Assembly (NCBI GenBank): GCA_037447655.1
Contig: JBBHKE010001153.1
Location: forward strand, 1-64,000
Source: Zygnema cylindricum
Lineage: Eukaryota; Streptophyta; Zygnematophyceae; Zygnematales; Zygnemataceae
DNA: 64,000 nucleotides
Direction of reading: 5' to 3'
Part shown: positions 22,828 to 35,542 of the stretch, piece by piece
Position numbering within the stretch: the stretch's first letter is position 1
How the letters are laid out: the number at the start of each line of letters is the position of its first letter
Translations under genes and position numbers: made by a program
The notes under the pieces: generated by a model
The model's input: only the letters and a program-made list of their open reading frames with translations
The model's database searches: none
What the model was told of the DNA's origin: nothing

Positions 22828-23230
22828 CTCCACTTTCATTTATGGGTCCTTTGCAGAAGCTTACGCCCTCGTCCCCTCTCCCTCTCCCTCTCACACTATT
22901 GATTTCATCTCACAATTTTCGGAATGAAACACAACAATAATGGTATGAAATGAAAAACCTTTGAAAAAAAAATCTTTTGACTACCCTTGAGCATATTTTG
23001 ATGGTAAGATGAGTGAGAAAAATCGAAAAAACAAATCAAGAAGCCATGGAATGGAAAGTTCTTGAATCACTAACGTCGATGTTGTCGCAAATGAGCATAA
23101 CGTCACAATGTCACAAAACCCTAAACATCTACAATATCACAAAAAACTCAACGCCTACAACCGTCGATATTTAAGTAGACATCACCAATTGTCGGATGTT
23201 TTGTAATGACCACTCGTCACATGTTGTACC
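22828..23230. repeat. Dispersed repeat D, copy 2
   Basis: It has the same block order as 2405-2830, beginning CACTTTCATTTATGGGTCC, with AAGCCATGG in the middle and AAACCCTAAACATCTACAA near the end. It begins where the copia RNase H frame stops, so it may have truncated that element on insertion. Confidence 0.6.
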
Positions 23231-23302
23231 CACGTCTTCAAACGTCACATTTCAAATTTTCGATTTCATTTTCGCACACTGGAACGCTCTGAAAATTACT
23301 AA

Positions 23303-23994
23303 GGGTGGCCATCTATTATAGGAAAAGTGGTGTTGTTTACTGGACGCCGTACGCTTTCGTTTATATTCGTACCATTTATTTTTTCATACGAAACATGTTT
23401 ACCGGATTGCTGTCAGAATGCTCGAATTTTATAGGCGTAATTTTTGACCGTTGGATGTTTCACTTTTTTAGATCCGCAAAGCAATCGCGCAAATCATCTA
23501 GTGTGAAGACATTCTCCTCGCTGAGGAGAGTTACTTCACACTGGTCGTGTAACATTGGTAGACGTGAAAAGAAAGAAAATATCCACTTCGAACAAGCGAT
23601 GAGAAGCCTACACGTCGTACAAGCCATGTGCCTTGCGCCACGGTGAATGCAGGTCGACTGAAAAATCCTCGCACGCTCCTAACATCCGTCGAACTTCAAA
23701 GTTTGCGGTGCCTTTTTGCCATTAAGTTTTGAAATTTTTATTTCCAATTTCAAAATTAAAATTTGGTCGCAAAATTTTCGTACAAACTATTAACTACCTT
23801 CGCTGGTACAAATATTACGTACAAATTTTCAGTTTGACTAATATTTTTAGATTTTAAAAATCTGAATATTAACCTATGTGGCACCAATCATAGTTGCGAA
23901 CGGTTGTTCAGATACAATGGAACGTCGTGCCACTAAACACTGCAAATAGACGTCTCCGCATGTTTAATGAGGCCACCTAATGGAATGGAGACCT
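23303..23994. mobile_element. Family A element, copy A5 (about 692 bp)
   Basis: It has the same orientation as A2. The ends are eroded (GGGTGGCCATC on the left, CCTAATGGAATGGAGACC on the right) but the internal blocks are intact. Its core palindrome differs from the other copies: AGTGTGAAG and CTTCACACT enclose CTCCTCGCTGAGGAG. Confidence 0.75.
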
Positions 23995-26900
23995 AAAAGG
24001 AATTATCACTAAAATCCTAAGTACTTCTTTAAAGTGCCGGTTACATAGGCACATATCCTTAATCAAAAGAAGCGACATATCCTTGCACAAACGAGTGGGA
24101 GTATTGTTTTAGTGCGATTCAGGCCAATTATTTCGTACAAGCGATTTTCACTACATCATGCAATCGTATCCTTATAGAATACTTAGCGATTTCAAAGGGA
24201 AACATTACTGCTTATACAACTCCAATCGTGTAGATTTTCTTATGTAGCATTATTGGCAATGCGGTGTCTACACGTGGCACTTGGTCATTTGACCGCCACC
24301 TAGTATTTTTTGTTTACTTTAGGCATAAGTAATATTTTCAATAGGACAAGATGAAAAACATCAACATTCACACACAAATTTGAAGTTTGGATTTTAACAT
24401 TCACAATCAGTTTTATTTCCGGACACTGTCCAATTTTACATTTTTATTCACTCCACATTAGTAGATTCTACATCCTGAATCGCTGTCTATCCTATGCTTT
24501 GTTACATGTGAATGCGATACCTCTCCCCATCTACACTTGTGTACTTCTTTGTGATTCATCAAGGTCGTCGCTTCTACGAATCCTGTCATTTGATTACACG
24601 TGTGTGGCTCTAGGAGATCTCCTAGTCGCTCAAAATGTCCACATAAAAAAAAAATGTCAAAAAAATATCGAAATGTCTGATCAATGTCAACACTCTCAGA
24701 TTGGTTGGAGCCGTTTCCTTGGCTGTAAGTCTCTTCCTCTTATGTGGGGAGAGCGTTGTTATTGTTGGGAGTTCTCGGCTCAACGACAAGGGGAGGAACA
24801 ATCTTATAAGGACAATCTACCCACAAGTCACAGTCCTATCACAGTCCTCCTTTGGCGCAGGCTCTTTGCTCCGCCACGGAGTTGTTCTCGGGTGGATCTT
24901 GTTCACCCGGTTGTAAGCCTTACGAGTTTTTTAAGGCCATTGTTCTTGCCACCCGTGGTACGACTCGGATTTCCTGCGTTTTTGAATCTGTCTTGCCTCC
25001 TCTTGTTCCCCCTTCCTCATTGAGTGGTTCTCTCATTTGTTGGGGAGCCGTTGAAACAACTCCCCCATCCACCTCCACATTTAATGTGGTGGTTTCCACC
25101 TCGCATTCAGTGGGCGTTACTTCCCTTCTCTCCTCCAACTGGCAACCTTATGACTCGTGTTTTCCCATTTCTCCATTCTTGTGTGAGATGCAAGCTTTTC
25201 CTCTATATCCGGTCTTGAAAGACGTGTTGTTCTTTGGTCTAAAATAGACCGCAGAAGCCACCCAAACTATCAAGCAAGAAGCTAAGTAAATCTAGACCAA
25301 TGAACAATCATTTGAAATGCATCCTCTATTTAACATACATCAACTAAGGTTTGATGGAATAATCAACATAAACAAACCTTAGGACAACAACTAAGGTTTG
25401 ATGGAATAATCAACATAAACAAACCCAAGAACAAATGCATAAATAATGCATATCAAACAAACATAAAATTAACACATATATATAATAATAAATGAATGCA
25501 TCACATATAAAAAAAAGTATAATCAGATGATAGATGTATCATTTAAATGCATGACCTAATCGGCAACCCTAAAAGTCTACATCTTCGGTCCCTACTTTTC
25601 ATGCTAAGTATTGATGATTTACTAACAAAGCTCATAGCTATATATACACTTGTGAGCTGTCAACTAACTGTCAAAATATCCTACGCAAATTACGTAACTT
25701 TTATTATGTCCTATTTAACCATGATAACTTACTACTAAGAATAAGCTAATCGTAAGCGTGCACTTGAAAGTCAAGCAATCGTAAGCGTACACTTGTCTGC
25801 AAATACGACACATAAACACACAAATTAAACTGTCGAAACCCTAATTGATCACGTAAATACAACATGTCATAATCAACACTAATTTATAATGCACATAAGA
25901 CAAACCAATGTTGTTCCAAATATTTACAGGTACACATAATCTCACAAAATCGTATGCTGATTCATTCAACATAACTCCTCGAATTTTGTCAAACAATCCG
26001 AGACGTCCAAAATATACATCTTCTGATTTGACGCGATTTTGCGTCCCCACTAGATGAAAAATATCGGCGGTCTTTGTCTGCCATCCATATCAATTATTCG
26101 ACACCCTTGATGTCGTGCCACGTTGTCCCAAAGTCCACTTAACGAAACAACGTCAAACCATCCAAATCTTTCGTACCGCAATCACGTATTTTGTCATAAA
26201 TGTTGTCTATCGAAATTAGAGTACACCTGTCAAATAAGACGAACCATACCGGCGGCGTCCCTTTTAATAAATGTCGCCTGTCCCATTATGTTTCGTACGG
26301 TCGGCGTACATACCCAAATATTATGTACATTTTACATCGAATCGCTTCGCGATCCGCGGTTCATTTCTCCATCACATTCCATTAATTACGTGCGTTGGTT
26401 CGCATCACTCAATTTGATTCCGTATGTCACAAAAAAAAAAGCATTCGTACATTTACTCCTCCAATCACCAAATCTATTCGAACCTCCACATTACATCGCG
26501 TAAATGCGTACGCACGCGAACACGCGCACGCACGAAACATCGCGTACGCACGAAACGCCGCGTTGGCACGAAACTAACTTTTCAAAAACAACAAGACGTT
26601 GGCTGCCTTTATGTTGTGTGGGAGCCAGTTCCACCCCCGGAGGAAGCTAGAAGCACCTCCCATCCCTCTCCCACCCTTTTGTTGGAACGCAATATAGTTT
26701 AGCTATGTGCCTACGATAGAAGAAGTTGCCTACTTGTTGACGAAGTCGGAGATGCATGATATGTTTGTGAGTGGGAGACCAAAAGTATGGTTGGTTTAAA
26801 TTTGTGACGATTCTCATGAGAAGAGTTGGAATGTTGGATATTGCGCGAATGAACAGATTGGCCAACGTGTTTAAGACATTTTTGTGTTTGTTTTGTATGC

Positions 26901-27392
26901 AGGTTAATCATAGTTGTTCAAAACTCATTTTACGCACAATTCAAACGCGCGATGAAATACGTAGAAATCGGAGAGGTCGATTTGAAAAAATTGTCGAAAT
27001 CGTTAACGAATTTCTCTCCGTACAATTCCGTACATATAAAAAAAAATGAATTGAACATGTACCGCAATTTGTCCATTTTCAGTTAAATGAGTGGTGAAAA
27101 ATTTAATGATTTATATAATTATCACACTCCATATGTATATCGGAACATCAACATCAACTCGTTACAGACGACGATCTCCGAAAATATAGTGACTATGTGT
27201 AGGGCTAGGTTCACATCTTTGGTAATTCTTTTTTTTTGTCTGAAGAATTATTCCTTTTTGTAGGAATGATATTCTCTGTCTGTCCGTAGCTATGGCCTTC
27301 TCTCTCTACCTCTCCGAGAGCATGCAACTGCAAAAAAACAAAGTACATGCCATATGCAGATGACATTTTTCATCATGTAACATTGCACGACA
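23995..27392. other. No gene recognised in 3.4 kb
   Basis: Several open frames exist (for example 24499-25250 and 26123-26503), but none shows a protein-family motif. A 47-bp direct duplication (CAACTAAGGTTTGATGGAAT plus 27 bp) lies at 25341 and 25388. The stretch 26490-26575 is rich in ACGCACGAAAC repeats. A decayed transposon is possible at 25840-26660 but I could not assign it. Confidence 0.35.
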
Positions 27393-27413
27393 TAATGAAT
27401 AGTGTTTGCTAAC

Positions 27414-27472
27414 GTGTCATATTTGCGACGCTTTGTTGCGTTCCTTAAGATTTGCTAAATGAATAGGGTTCT
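27414..27472. repeat. Direct repeat R, left copy
   Basis: TTTGCGACGCTTTGTTGCGTT followed by TTGCTAAATGAATAG matches 28729-28788 in the same orientation. A related inverted copy lies near 62625-62695. The pair flanks the composite element between them. Confidence 0.75.
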
Positions 27473-28728
27473 ACACCGTGAATCGTTATTAGTAGAGTTG
27501 TTTATCGGTAAGGATTTGCCGATAACCGATATGGACCTTTTTTCGGGTACCCGATAATCGATATATTGGTACGCTATATGGCTATCGATGTTATCGCCGA
27601 TAAATACCCGATTTTTAGCAATATTTATCGGCTATAACATCGATATCAATAACTATCGCCAGTATATGTACGGACCGTACATATAACTGTACGGCCAGTA
27701 CACTCAACTATACGTCATATTCCCCGGACGCGCCGCGGACCCCCTTCCCCCCGATAACGGTAAAAAATCGCAATTTTTCCATGATTATTTATTATTTAAA
27801 GGGGTTTTACTTGGGATTCACGCTCCCATACCCTTTCTCAATGTCCTTTTGACTGTAAGTTACGCCCATAGATGTCTAAATCGTACGGATTTGGACTTTT
27901 CTCTGAAAATTATGTAATATTCGTCGATTTCATACTTTTCGTAAAATTCGTATAGATTTCTCTGTACGGACATGTATGAAAATGTACGAAAAGCGAAATA
28001 CTAGAAAATCCTTAAAAAATCTTTAAAATTACGAACAAGTAACATAAATGTACGAATTTATACGGAAAGTGTACCCTTCAAACCTAATAATATGGGAAAT
28101 ATTTGTCAACCGTACTGAAATATAAAGGAACGTACGACAATATACCCTGTAAACCCTAAAACCCCCCCTTATAATAACCCTAATTAGTACGAATATGTAC
28201 AAACATTGCACGTAAATATATGAAAAATGTAGCGCAGCTGTACTAAAATATACGAAATTGTACGGTAATGTATCCTCCAAACCCTAAAATTAATATCCCT
28301 AACAAGTACCGAAAATATGGCCACTGTACGTACTTGTATGAAAAGTGTACGTACATGTATGAAATGTGTGCGGCAGTTATACTGAATATACGGAATTTAA
28401 GGAAATGTACTATAAAATCCTAAAAATCATTTATATAACCCTAAAAAGTACAAACATATACCGACCTTGTATATAATTGTACGTAAAATGTACAGGTGCA
28501 ATGGAAGGTACTTTATTATACAAAGTCAATAATATAATACAGTTTGTTATAAAGTACTATTGTATGCATACAATATTTTTTTTACGTTATCACCGATATG
28601 GAATTTGTTGGTCTTGGATCGATATATCAGCACCCCTGACTGTTCGATAACCAAAAAATATCGGTATCAGTGTTATCGCGATAATTTTTCATCGATACAC
28701 AACACTACTAATAACGATTCGCGGTATA
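27473..28728. mobile_element. Composite: family B ends around a hAT-like element
   Basis: The outer ends are ACACCGTGAATCGTTATTAG and its complement near CTAATAACGATTCGCGGTAT. Directly inside lie the ends of another element (27493-28707): TAGAGTTGTTTATCGG on the left and, read inward, TAGTGTTGTGTATCGATG on the right, both fitting hAT-type YARNG. The interior holds about four degenerate 120-140 bp tandem units (AACCCTAA..AGTACGAATATGTAC) at 28050-28460. No transposase ORF is present. Whether the inner element inserted into a B element or captured its ends is unclear. Confidence 0.6.
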
Positions 28729-28788
28729 CCGTGTCAGATTTGCGACGCTTTGTCGCGTTCTCTAACATTGCGAAATGAATAGTGTTGG
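28729..28788. repeat. Direct repeat R, right copy
   Basis: GTCAGATTTGCGACGCTTTG.. through GCGAAATGAATAG matches the left copy at 27414. The hAT left end TAGTGTTGGG begins within its last bases (28780). Confidence 0.75.
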
Positions 28789-28925
28789 GTATCGGGTGAA
28801 TTTTATATCGCGATCATTTCGATATTCGATATATCGAATATCGATCGGTCAAAGTCTTCGATATATCGTACCGAGACCAACATAAAATATCGCGATAATT
28901 ATTGCAATATGCAGTACTTTTTAAA
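28780..28925 (+). mobile_element. Left terminus of the hAT transposon
   Basis: TAGTGTTGGGTATCGGG starts an ATATCG-rich subterminal region whose reverse complement is found at 10622-10744. TAGTG fits the YARNG start of hAT elements. The transposase frame begins about 480 bp downstream. No matching right end was found after the transposase; the ATTCGATATATAATATCGG at about 32707 could be its remains next to the (TA)n tract. Confidence 0.6.
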
Positions 28926-29191
28926 ATTTTTATTTTGTATTATATGTAATTTTACCGAAAAGTAAAATTTTTGTGCACCGTGAGACGCCACGTATGACGT
29001 GAATTCTACTCCGTAACTTCACGGTAAACATCGCAAAATGGAACCGCAAAAAAATTACTAATTCCGTATTGCATAGAATTCATTTCTTAGTACGGACGGA
29101 ACTTGCCGTACGAAAATAACTAGTACAAACAGAACTTGACGTACGAAAAAAACACAGTAAATTTGTCAAAAGATTGAACTGACGAAAAAAA

Positions 29192-29196
29192 ATTAC

Positions 29197-29227
<31 letters not shown>
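29192..29227. repeat. (CT)n tract in hAT leader
   Basis: About 15 CT units lie 35 bp before the transposase ATG. The TTTCAG just after it could serve as a splice acceptor. Confidence 0.85.
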
Positions 29228-29230
<3 letters not shown>

Positions 29231-29261
29231 TCGTTTCAGCAAAGAACTTTTAGCTTTCTCC

Positions 29262-31408
29262 ATGGATTCCCAAGGGATAGGAGGTAGCATGGAAGCTTTA
29301 GAGGATGATGACACCCAACTACTTCCAGATATGGAAACTGTACACATGGAAAACTCATTAGAAATTGCAAATCAGTTTAGGGATGCGAGAAAGGTCGTTT
29401 CCAAAGGGGTAATTTCAAAAGTTTGGCATCACTTTAAAGTCTTACATAGTGGGAAGCATTCTGACAAGGCTTTCTGCAATCATTCTGATATGCCTGTTGC
29501 AAGAGAGAAGTCGATGAGTCCTACAAACTTACTCTCTCACTTAAGAGTTCATCACAGAAAGTTATTTACAAGGGATAAATTGAAAGAAATAGAAGAAAAG
29601 CTGGGAGCTTTGGAGGATTTTGTATAAAGAGGAGCAACCACATCATTTAAAGATAGGCTCATACAGTGGATCGTGTTGGACTACCAGCCACTAAGTATCG
29701 TCGAGAGCCCAGAATTTTGAGAAATGGTGAAGGGCTTGGCGCTAAAGGCCGTGATTCCAGATCGGCGTGGACTAATTTCGAGAGTGGAGGAAATCGAGAT
29801 GAAGGTCCGCCTTAATTTAGGGAAGTTTCTTGAAGGTGAAACCCTAAGCATTACTATGGATACATGGACATCGTTGTCCAATGAATCCTTTTGTTCCATG
29901 ACAGCACACTTCATCAACTCTGATTGGGATCTTCAAAATGTTTGTTTAGGATGCTCTCCATTTCCTGGTAGCCATACTGCAGAAGCGATTGGTGAGATGT
30001 GTAAGGAAGTGTTAGAAGGATTTGACATTTCTGAAAAATCAGTGGCGGTTTGTGTAACCGATACAACAGTTGCTATGAAAAAAGCGGGAAAATCCATGTA
30101 TTGTGATTGGCATGGTTGCATGGATCATTTATTAGAGCTTGTCACAGGAAAGCTCTTTAATGGTCCTAGTGTTGCATCACACTTGAAAAGTGCACGCAAC
30201 CTTGTGGGATATTTTAGAAGCTCATCAAGAGCAACTAATATTCTAAAAAATGTTGCGAGTGAAATGAAGTGGAAAGTTCTAATTCCGGATGTAGCTACGA
30301 GGTGGTGGTCAACATACTCTATGCTCACTTCAATATTGTATTTGAAAAATCCGTTACAAGCAATCATGACAACAATTGTGCCACCGAATGCGAGGTTGAG
30401 TGAAGAGGCGTGGATGATCATTGAGAGAGGTGCGATTCTTTTAAAACCTTTCATGGTTGCCCAACGCGTGTTGGAAGGGGAAAGATATGTAACTTTGAGT
30501 TGGGTGCCGGTAATTGTTCACTCACTACTTAAAGAACTAAAAAAAGTAGTGGATGGCACTTCAAATGAAGGATGTGATGATTTGGCAATTAATGCAATTG
30601 TGGAGACGATGGTAACCGATTTTGAGGGTCGATTTGGAACGTGTGAGTTAACAACCCTCCCGTTGAAGATGTTTATTGCTTGTGCACTAGATCCTAGGAC
30701 GAAAAACCTAGTATTTTTAACACCATTGGAGGTAGATAAAGTATGGCAAGAAATTGTCAACATGATGGTAGGAAAGTTTGGCATGGATGCGGAATTGTTT
30801 GGACATTCGGAGGGTGATAGTGATAGGTTGATGATGGAAATTGGAAACAATTCAAATGAGAAAGGTGTGAATGAAGTTGAAGATGATGATGAGGATGAAA
30901 TTTTCATAGCATTACAAAGAGAGCATCCCATTTCTTCGGTAATGGAAACCGTTCAAAAACCTTCGGCCTCGGAACTCACGCGAGATGAGTTTAAGGAGCA
31001 TTTGCTCGACGAAGTTCAGCTTTACAAGGGAAGAAGTGTTTTAGAACAATCACAACACGAACGGGCAAACCCATTGAAGTGGTGGGCCGAAAAGAAAATT
31101 TGTTTCCGACATTGAGCTCTTTGGCTCGAATCATTTTTGCTATACCGGCCACTTCGGCTCCTTCCGAGCGAATTTTTTCCATGGCCGGTCAAATTAGCAC
31201 GATTAAGCGAAACCGGTTGACTCCGGAATCGGTGAAAAGACTTGTTTTTTTGAAAGGATCGTGGCAAGCAACGGAATCGCTCATTAATATTCGTGACGAC
31301 AAAGGAAAGGAGATTGAAAAAGAGGGAGACATTAACGACAACGATAACAATAAGGTTGTTTCCAAGAAACGTCAAAAGGAAACGGGAAAGGAAATTGGAG
31401 ATTGGTGA
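29262..31408 (+). pseudogene. Broken hAT transposase with BED zinc finger
   Basis: Plant hAT-type (RICESLEEPER/ZBED-like) transposase. The first frame (29262-29627) carries a BED finger: W55 and F58, C72, H93 and H97/98. The second zinc cysteine is Ser (CNHS). The same frame resumes after TAA (29625-29627) and TGA (29721-29723) and runs to 31115 with the RNase H-like core: Asp in TMDTWTS, Asp in CVTDTTVAM, and the C-x-x-H motif GCMDHLLEL. A one-base loss in an A run near 31090 shifts the frame; the C-terminal hATC dimerisation motif then reads APSERIFSMAGQ..RNRLTPESVKRLVFL to 31408. With two nonsense codons and a frameshift it is not functional. Total conceptual length, about 715 residues, is normal for the family. 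Confidence 0.9.
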
Positions 31409-31499
31409 AATACTTTACCCAACAAAAAATAATTTTGCAAAATTATGTTTTTTATGGAAGATTTGTATGGTGCACGGTTGGGAGAATTTGAATTTTAGT

Positions 31500-32150
31500 T
31501 TTTTGGTCGTAGAAACATTGTGTAATTTAGATTTGGATTTCGGATATTGGGAAATTGGGAAAGTAGAAAACTTAGGATTTTGGGATTATAGGATAATCAC
31601 ATGTTTGCATTTGGGAGATGTGGAATTGTTGATGGAAAATTATATATTTGAGGAAATGGATGTTGAAAATTTATGTTGTTAGTGTGAGAATTAATGGAAA
31701 TTTCGGATTTATATTTTGGATTTTGAGAAATTGGGAAAATGGAAAATTCGGAATTTGGGGATTATAGAATAATCACATGTTTGCATTTGGGAGAGGTGGA
31801 ATTGTTGATGGAAAATTATATATTTGAGGAAATGGATGTTGAAAATTTATAATGTTAGTGTGAGAATTAATGGAAATTTCGGATTTGGATTTTGGATTTT
31901 GAGAAATTGGGAAAATTGAAAATTCAGGATTTTGGGATTATAGGATAATCACATGTTTGCATTTGGGAGAGGTAGAATTGTTGATGGAAAATTATGTATT
32001 TGAGGAAATAGATTTAGAAAATTTATTAGTGTGAGAATTAATGGAATTTTTGGATTTGGATTTTGAATATTGGGAAAGTGGAAAATTTGGGATTTTGGGA
32101 TTATAGAATAATCACATGTTTGAATGTGGGAGATGTCAAATTAAGCTCAT
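31500..32150. repeat. Tandem repeat of about 175 bp, 3.7 copies
   Basis: GGATTTTGGGATTATAGGAT and variants recur at 31576, 31752, 31927 and 32092, each followed by AATCACATGTTTG.ATTTGGGAGA and GAGGAAATGGATGTTGAAAA. The array lies directly behind the hAT coding region, perhaps in its 3' part. Confidence 0.88.
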
Positions 32151-32389
32151 GATTTGGACATGTTGGATTTTGAAATTCATTTAGGAATTAGAATTGAATA
32201 TTGGGAAAATAAATAATTATTATTAATGTGGAAATATGGGTTACTTGTGGCCACATATTGATTTATGTTATATATTTGGAATTGGTATTGGAATTATATT
32301 GCATTTTTTGAATAGTAAAAAATGTGTATTTTTAACATTATTGATGTTATAATTAGAGGTGTAATTTCAGAAATGTGGAATAGTAGTAG

Positions 32390-32670
32390 GTAATACTTCC
32401 AGCTGCAGTACCACTAGTACTAACAGTAGCTAGTAGTACTAGCTGCAGCCTTAGTACTACCAACTGCAGCACTAGTACTAACAGCGGCTGCTAGTACTAC
32501 CAGCTGCAACACTAGTACTAGCAGCAGCTGTTACTACTACGGGCTGCAACAGCAGCTGCTAGTACTACCAGCTGCAGCACTAGTACTAGCTGCAGCTGCT
32601 AGTACTACCAGCTGCAACACTAGTACTAGCAGCAGCTGTTACTACTACGGGCTGCAGAAGCAGTAGTACT
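32390..32670. repeat. CAGCTG/AGTACT-rich minisatellite, 108-bp higher-order unit
   Basis: Short units of GCTGCAGCACTAGTACTA type are organised in a higher-order repeat of 108 bp (GCTGCTAGTACTACCAGCTG at 32487 and 32595). The array is rich in small palindromes (CAGCTG, CTGCAG, AGTACT, ACTAGT). Confidence 0.85.
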
Positions 32671-32725
32671 GGCAGCAGACCACAAAAAAAAAAAACCTAG
32701 AAAATCATTCGATATATAATATCGG

Positions 32726-33030
<305 letters not shown>

Positions 33031-33837
33031 GTTTACGTACTGTACTGAATCTGTACTTGTATGGGGGCTTGATTGCGGTTTTTTGCAACTTTTCGCACGC
33101 GCGAGCGCGCTGATTGGGGGACACACCTCGTATTCTCCGCGCCATCGTTTGTTTAGGGTTATATTATTTCTCTCTTTTTTTTGTTTTTCTTATAAAAAAG
33201 ACAAAAAAGACCCTATGACGGTATTGACATACCCGATTAAGGCGTGTGGGACTATCTCTTCTCGGTGTGGACACAGGGACACACGGTTTTCTTAACTACA
33301 GTACTGGCACTCGTAACAAACTTAGTATTATTTTAGGGAATCGATAATTGCAGAGACAATTTTTGCTGCGCGCAGGTAGTTGCGAAATCTTTTAAAAAAT
33401 TGTACATTTTAAGTACAGATTAGTACAAGTTACGTACCTTTGAATTTATGCTTGACGGCCAATCCGTCGAACAACTTTGACTGCTAAATATTGTAACGAC
33501 CGGTTAAAAAAGTGTCGCCCTTGCGAACGACGACCGTCATAAAAAAGCAGCAATCCACACGGCCGGCCAAAGGATTACTGTTACAAAACTGCGACAGGCA
33601 CATGTAAATTAAATTGCTGCGCGCAGATGCTTTCTCACTTCAGCAATATGGATAAATTAACTCGCACGAAATGAAATAAACTTCGTACAAGATATGAAAA
33701 CGTACCCACTTAAAAAATATTAAAATATCGATAAAACTAAATGATAAAAACGCGAGTCGTAACATAGGAATATTGTCCTTTAAGTGCGTACTTTATTTTG
33801 CCTTTATGTGCGCATTCTAATTTTTTAGTGGGCATCT

Positions 33838-34745
33838 ACACCGCGCATCGTTATTAGTGTCAAAGTCACTAATTTGGGTTCTTAAAATTTTGATTTTTTT
33901 CCTCAAATAGGATACATGATTTTAATTTTTCCTTGACGTTAATTGAGGTACCGTACAAAATAGCGTAAAGAACTAAAGTTCAATAAGATCTAAATAGCGT
34001 GGTGTACGGTCGATGTCAGACCGTACATAAAAATGTACCTTTTCAAGTGAAAATTTTACAAAAAATGAATTAAATCGGACGCTTATGCATAGGAACGTGC
34101 GCTAAAAAAACGGGATTGGTCTAACACGTAAATTAGTCTGACATGTACGGATATTTAAATTTCACTACGGTGTACGATTTTTTTATACTTTGTACGGATA
34201 TACACCGCGCATCGTTATTAGTGTCAAAGTTTAAATAGTGTGTAAGTAAATATACCGTCATTGACGCTAATAAAGAATTTGAAAATTAAAAAAAAAAAAA
34301 AGGTTTATTCTAATTTCAGTGTTAACGCTAATTTGGAACAGCAAAATTGGAAAATTTTCTGTACTATTATATACATTATTATATATATCCGTACAAAATA
34401 TAAAAAATTGTACACCGTAGTGAAATTTAAATATCCGTACATGTCAGACTAATTTACGTGTCAGACCAATCCCGTTTTTTTAGCGCACGTTCCTATGCGT
34501 AAGCGTCCGATTTTATTCATTTTTTGTATAATTTTCACTTGAAAAGGTACATTTATGTACGGTCTGACATTGACCGTACACCACGTTATTTAGATCTTTT
34601 TGAACTTTAGTTCTTTACGCTATTTTGTACGGTACCTCAATTAACGTCAAGGAAAAAATAAAATCATGTATCCTATTTGAGGAAAAAAATCAAAATTTTA
34701 AGAACCCAAATTAGTGACTTTGACACTAATAACGATGCGCGGTGT
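33838..34745. mobile_element. Large palindrome of family B type (365-bp arms)
   Basis: The arms 33838-34202 and 34385-34745 are almost perfect inverted repeats with termini ACACCGCGCATCGTTATTAG. The 182-bp loop starts with a further copy of the same terminus (34202) followed by AAATAGTGTG. This is an element inside the foldback at 33336. It would form a hairpin of over 350 bp. Confidence 0.85.
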
Positions 34746-35024
34746 ACTATGCGCGGCAAAGTGGCAGAAAGTACCTGCGCGCAGCAATTCTATTTACATG
34801 TGGTTGCCGCAGTATTGTTACCGTAAAACCTTGGCCGGCCGTGTGAATTGCTGTTTTTTTTTATGACAGTCGTCGTTCGCAAGCGCGGCACTTTTTTAAC
34901 CGGTCGTTACAATGTTTCGCAGTCAAAGTTGCTCGACGGATTGGCCGTCAAGTATAAATTCAAAAGTACGTAACTTGTACTAATCTGTACTTAAAATGTA
35001 CAATTTTGAAAAGATTATGCAACT

Positions 35025-35507
35025 ACACCGTGAATCGCTATTAGCGTAATAAAAAATATAGCGTAATGAAACAATTAGCGTACTTTACGGTAAATTGTGT
35101 TTTTTCGGGTACACCATGATACTAATTTATCATGTACTCTAATTTGTAAACTGCTTTGTAAAAATTTTCAGCACATAATATGTCCACACTAAAACATGTA
35201 GATGTACGAAATTGTTCAAATCGTACGACGTCGCGTTTTTTTGACATCTGCGTATGCCGGAAAATATTTACGCAATTATATATTATTATATTTTCTGTAC
35301 TTTTAAATTTAAAAATGTACGGAATAGTACAAATATGGCAGTCCGTACACCACACTATTTAAAATGGCACTAAATTACAGTTATGAACCGTATTGAGCGG
35401 GGTACCTCAAATAACGTTCAGAAACATTTAGCGTACTTTATTCTATTTGAGAATTTGCCCCAAAAAAAGGGGTACCCCAATTAGCGTCATGTACGCTAAC
35501 GCACCAA
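35025..35507. mobile_element. Family B element inserted in the foldback right arm
   Basis: It begins ACACCGTGAATCGCTATTAG and is nearly identical to 8123-8614 for about 470 bp, to GCGTCATGTACGCTAA. The last about 20 bp of its right terminus are missing, replaced by foldback sequence (CAAAAATTGTCTCTGC). Confidence 0.8.
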
Positions 35508-35542
35508 AAATTGTCTCTGCGATTAGCAATTCCCTTATTTTA

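Larger units (their letters stand above)
33336..35534. mobile_element. Nested foldback element with 8-bp target duplication
   Basis: The outer inverted repeats begin GGGAATCGATAATTGCAGAG and end with the complement. They are flanked by perfect direct repeats TTATTTTA (33328-33335 and 35535-35542). Arms continue inward (33376-33640 against 34765-35024), with blocks such as GTACAAGTTACGTAC and GGCCGGCC. The 8-bp duplication suggests hAT-type insertion. The right arm is interrupted by a family B element (35025-35507), and the loop holds a second large palindrome (33838-34745). No transposase is encoded. Confidence 0.82.

Noticed and set aside
24499-25250. Overlapping + strand ORFs of 131-174 codons
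   Set aside because: Two different frames are open over the same DNA with no domain motif, and an opposing minus ORF is present; probably composition.
25841-26503. Possible decayed transposase on the minus strand
   Set aside because: Many stops, and I could not match catalytic residues of any superfamily with confidence.
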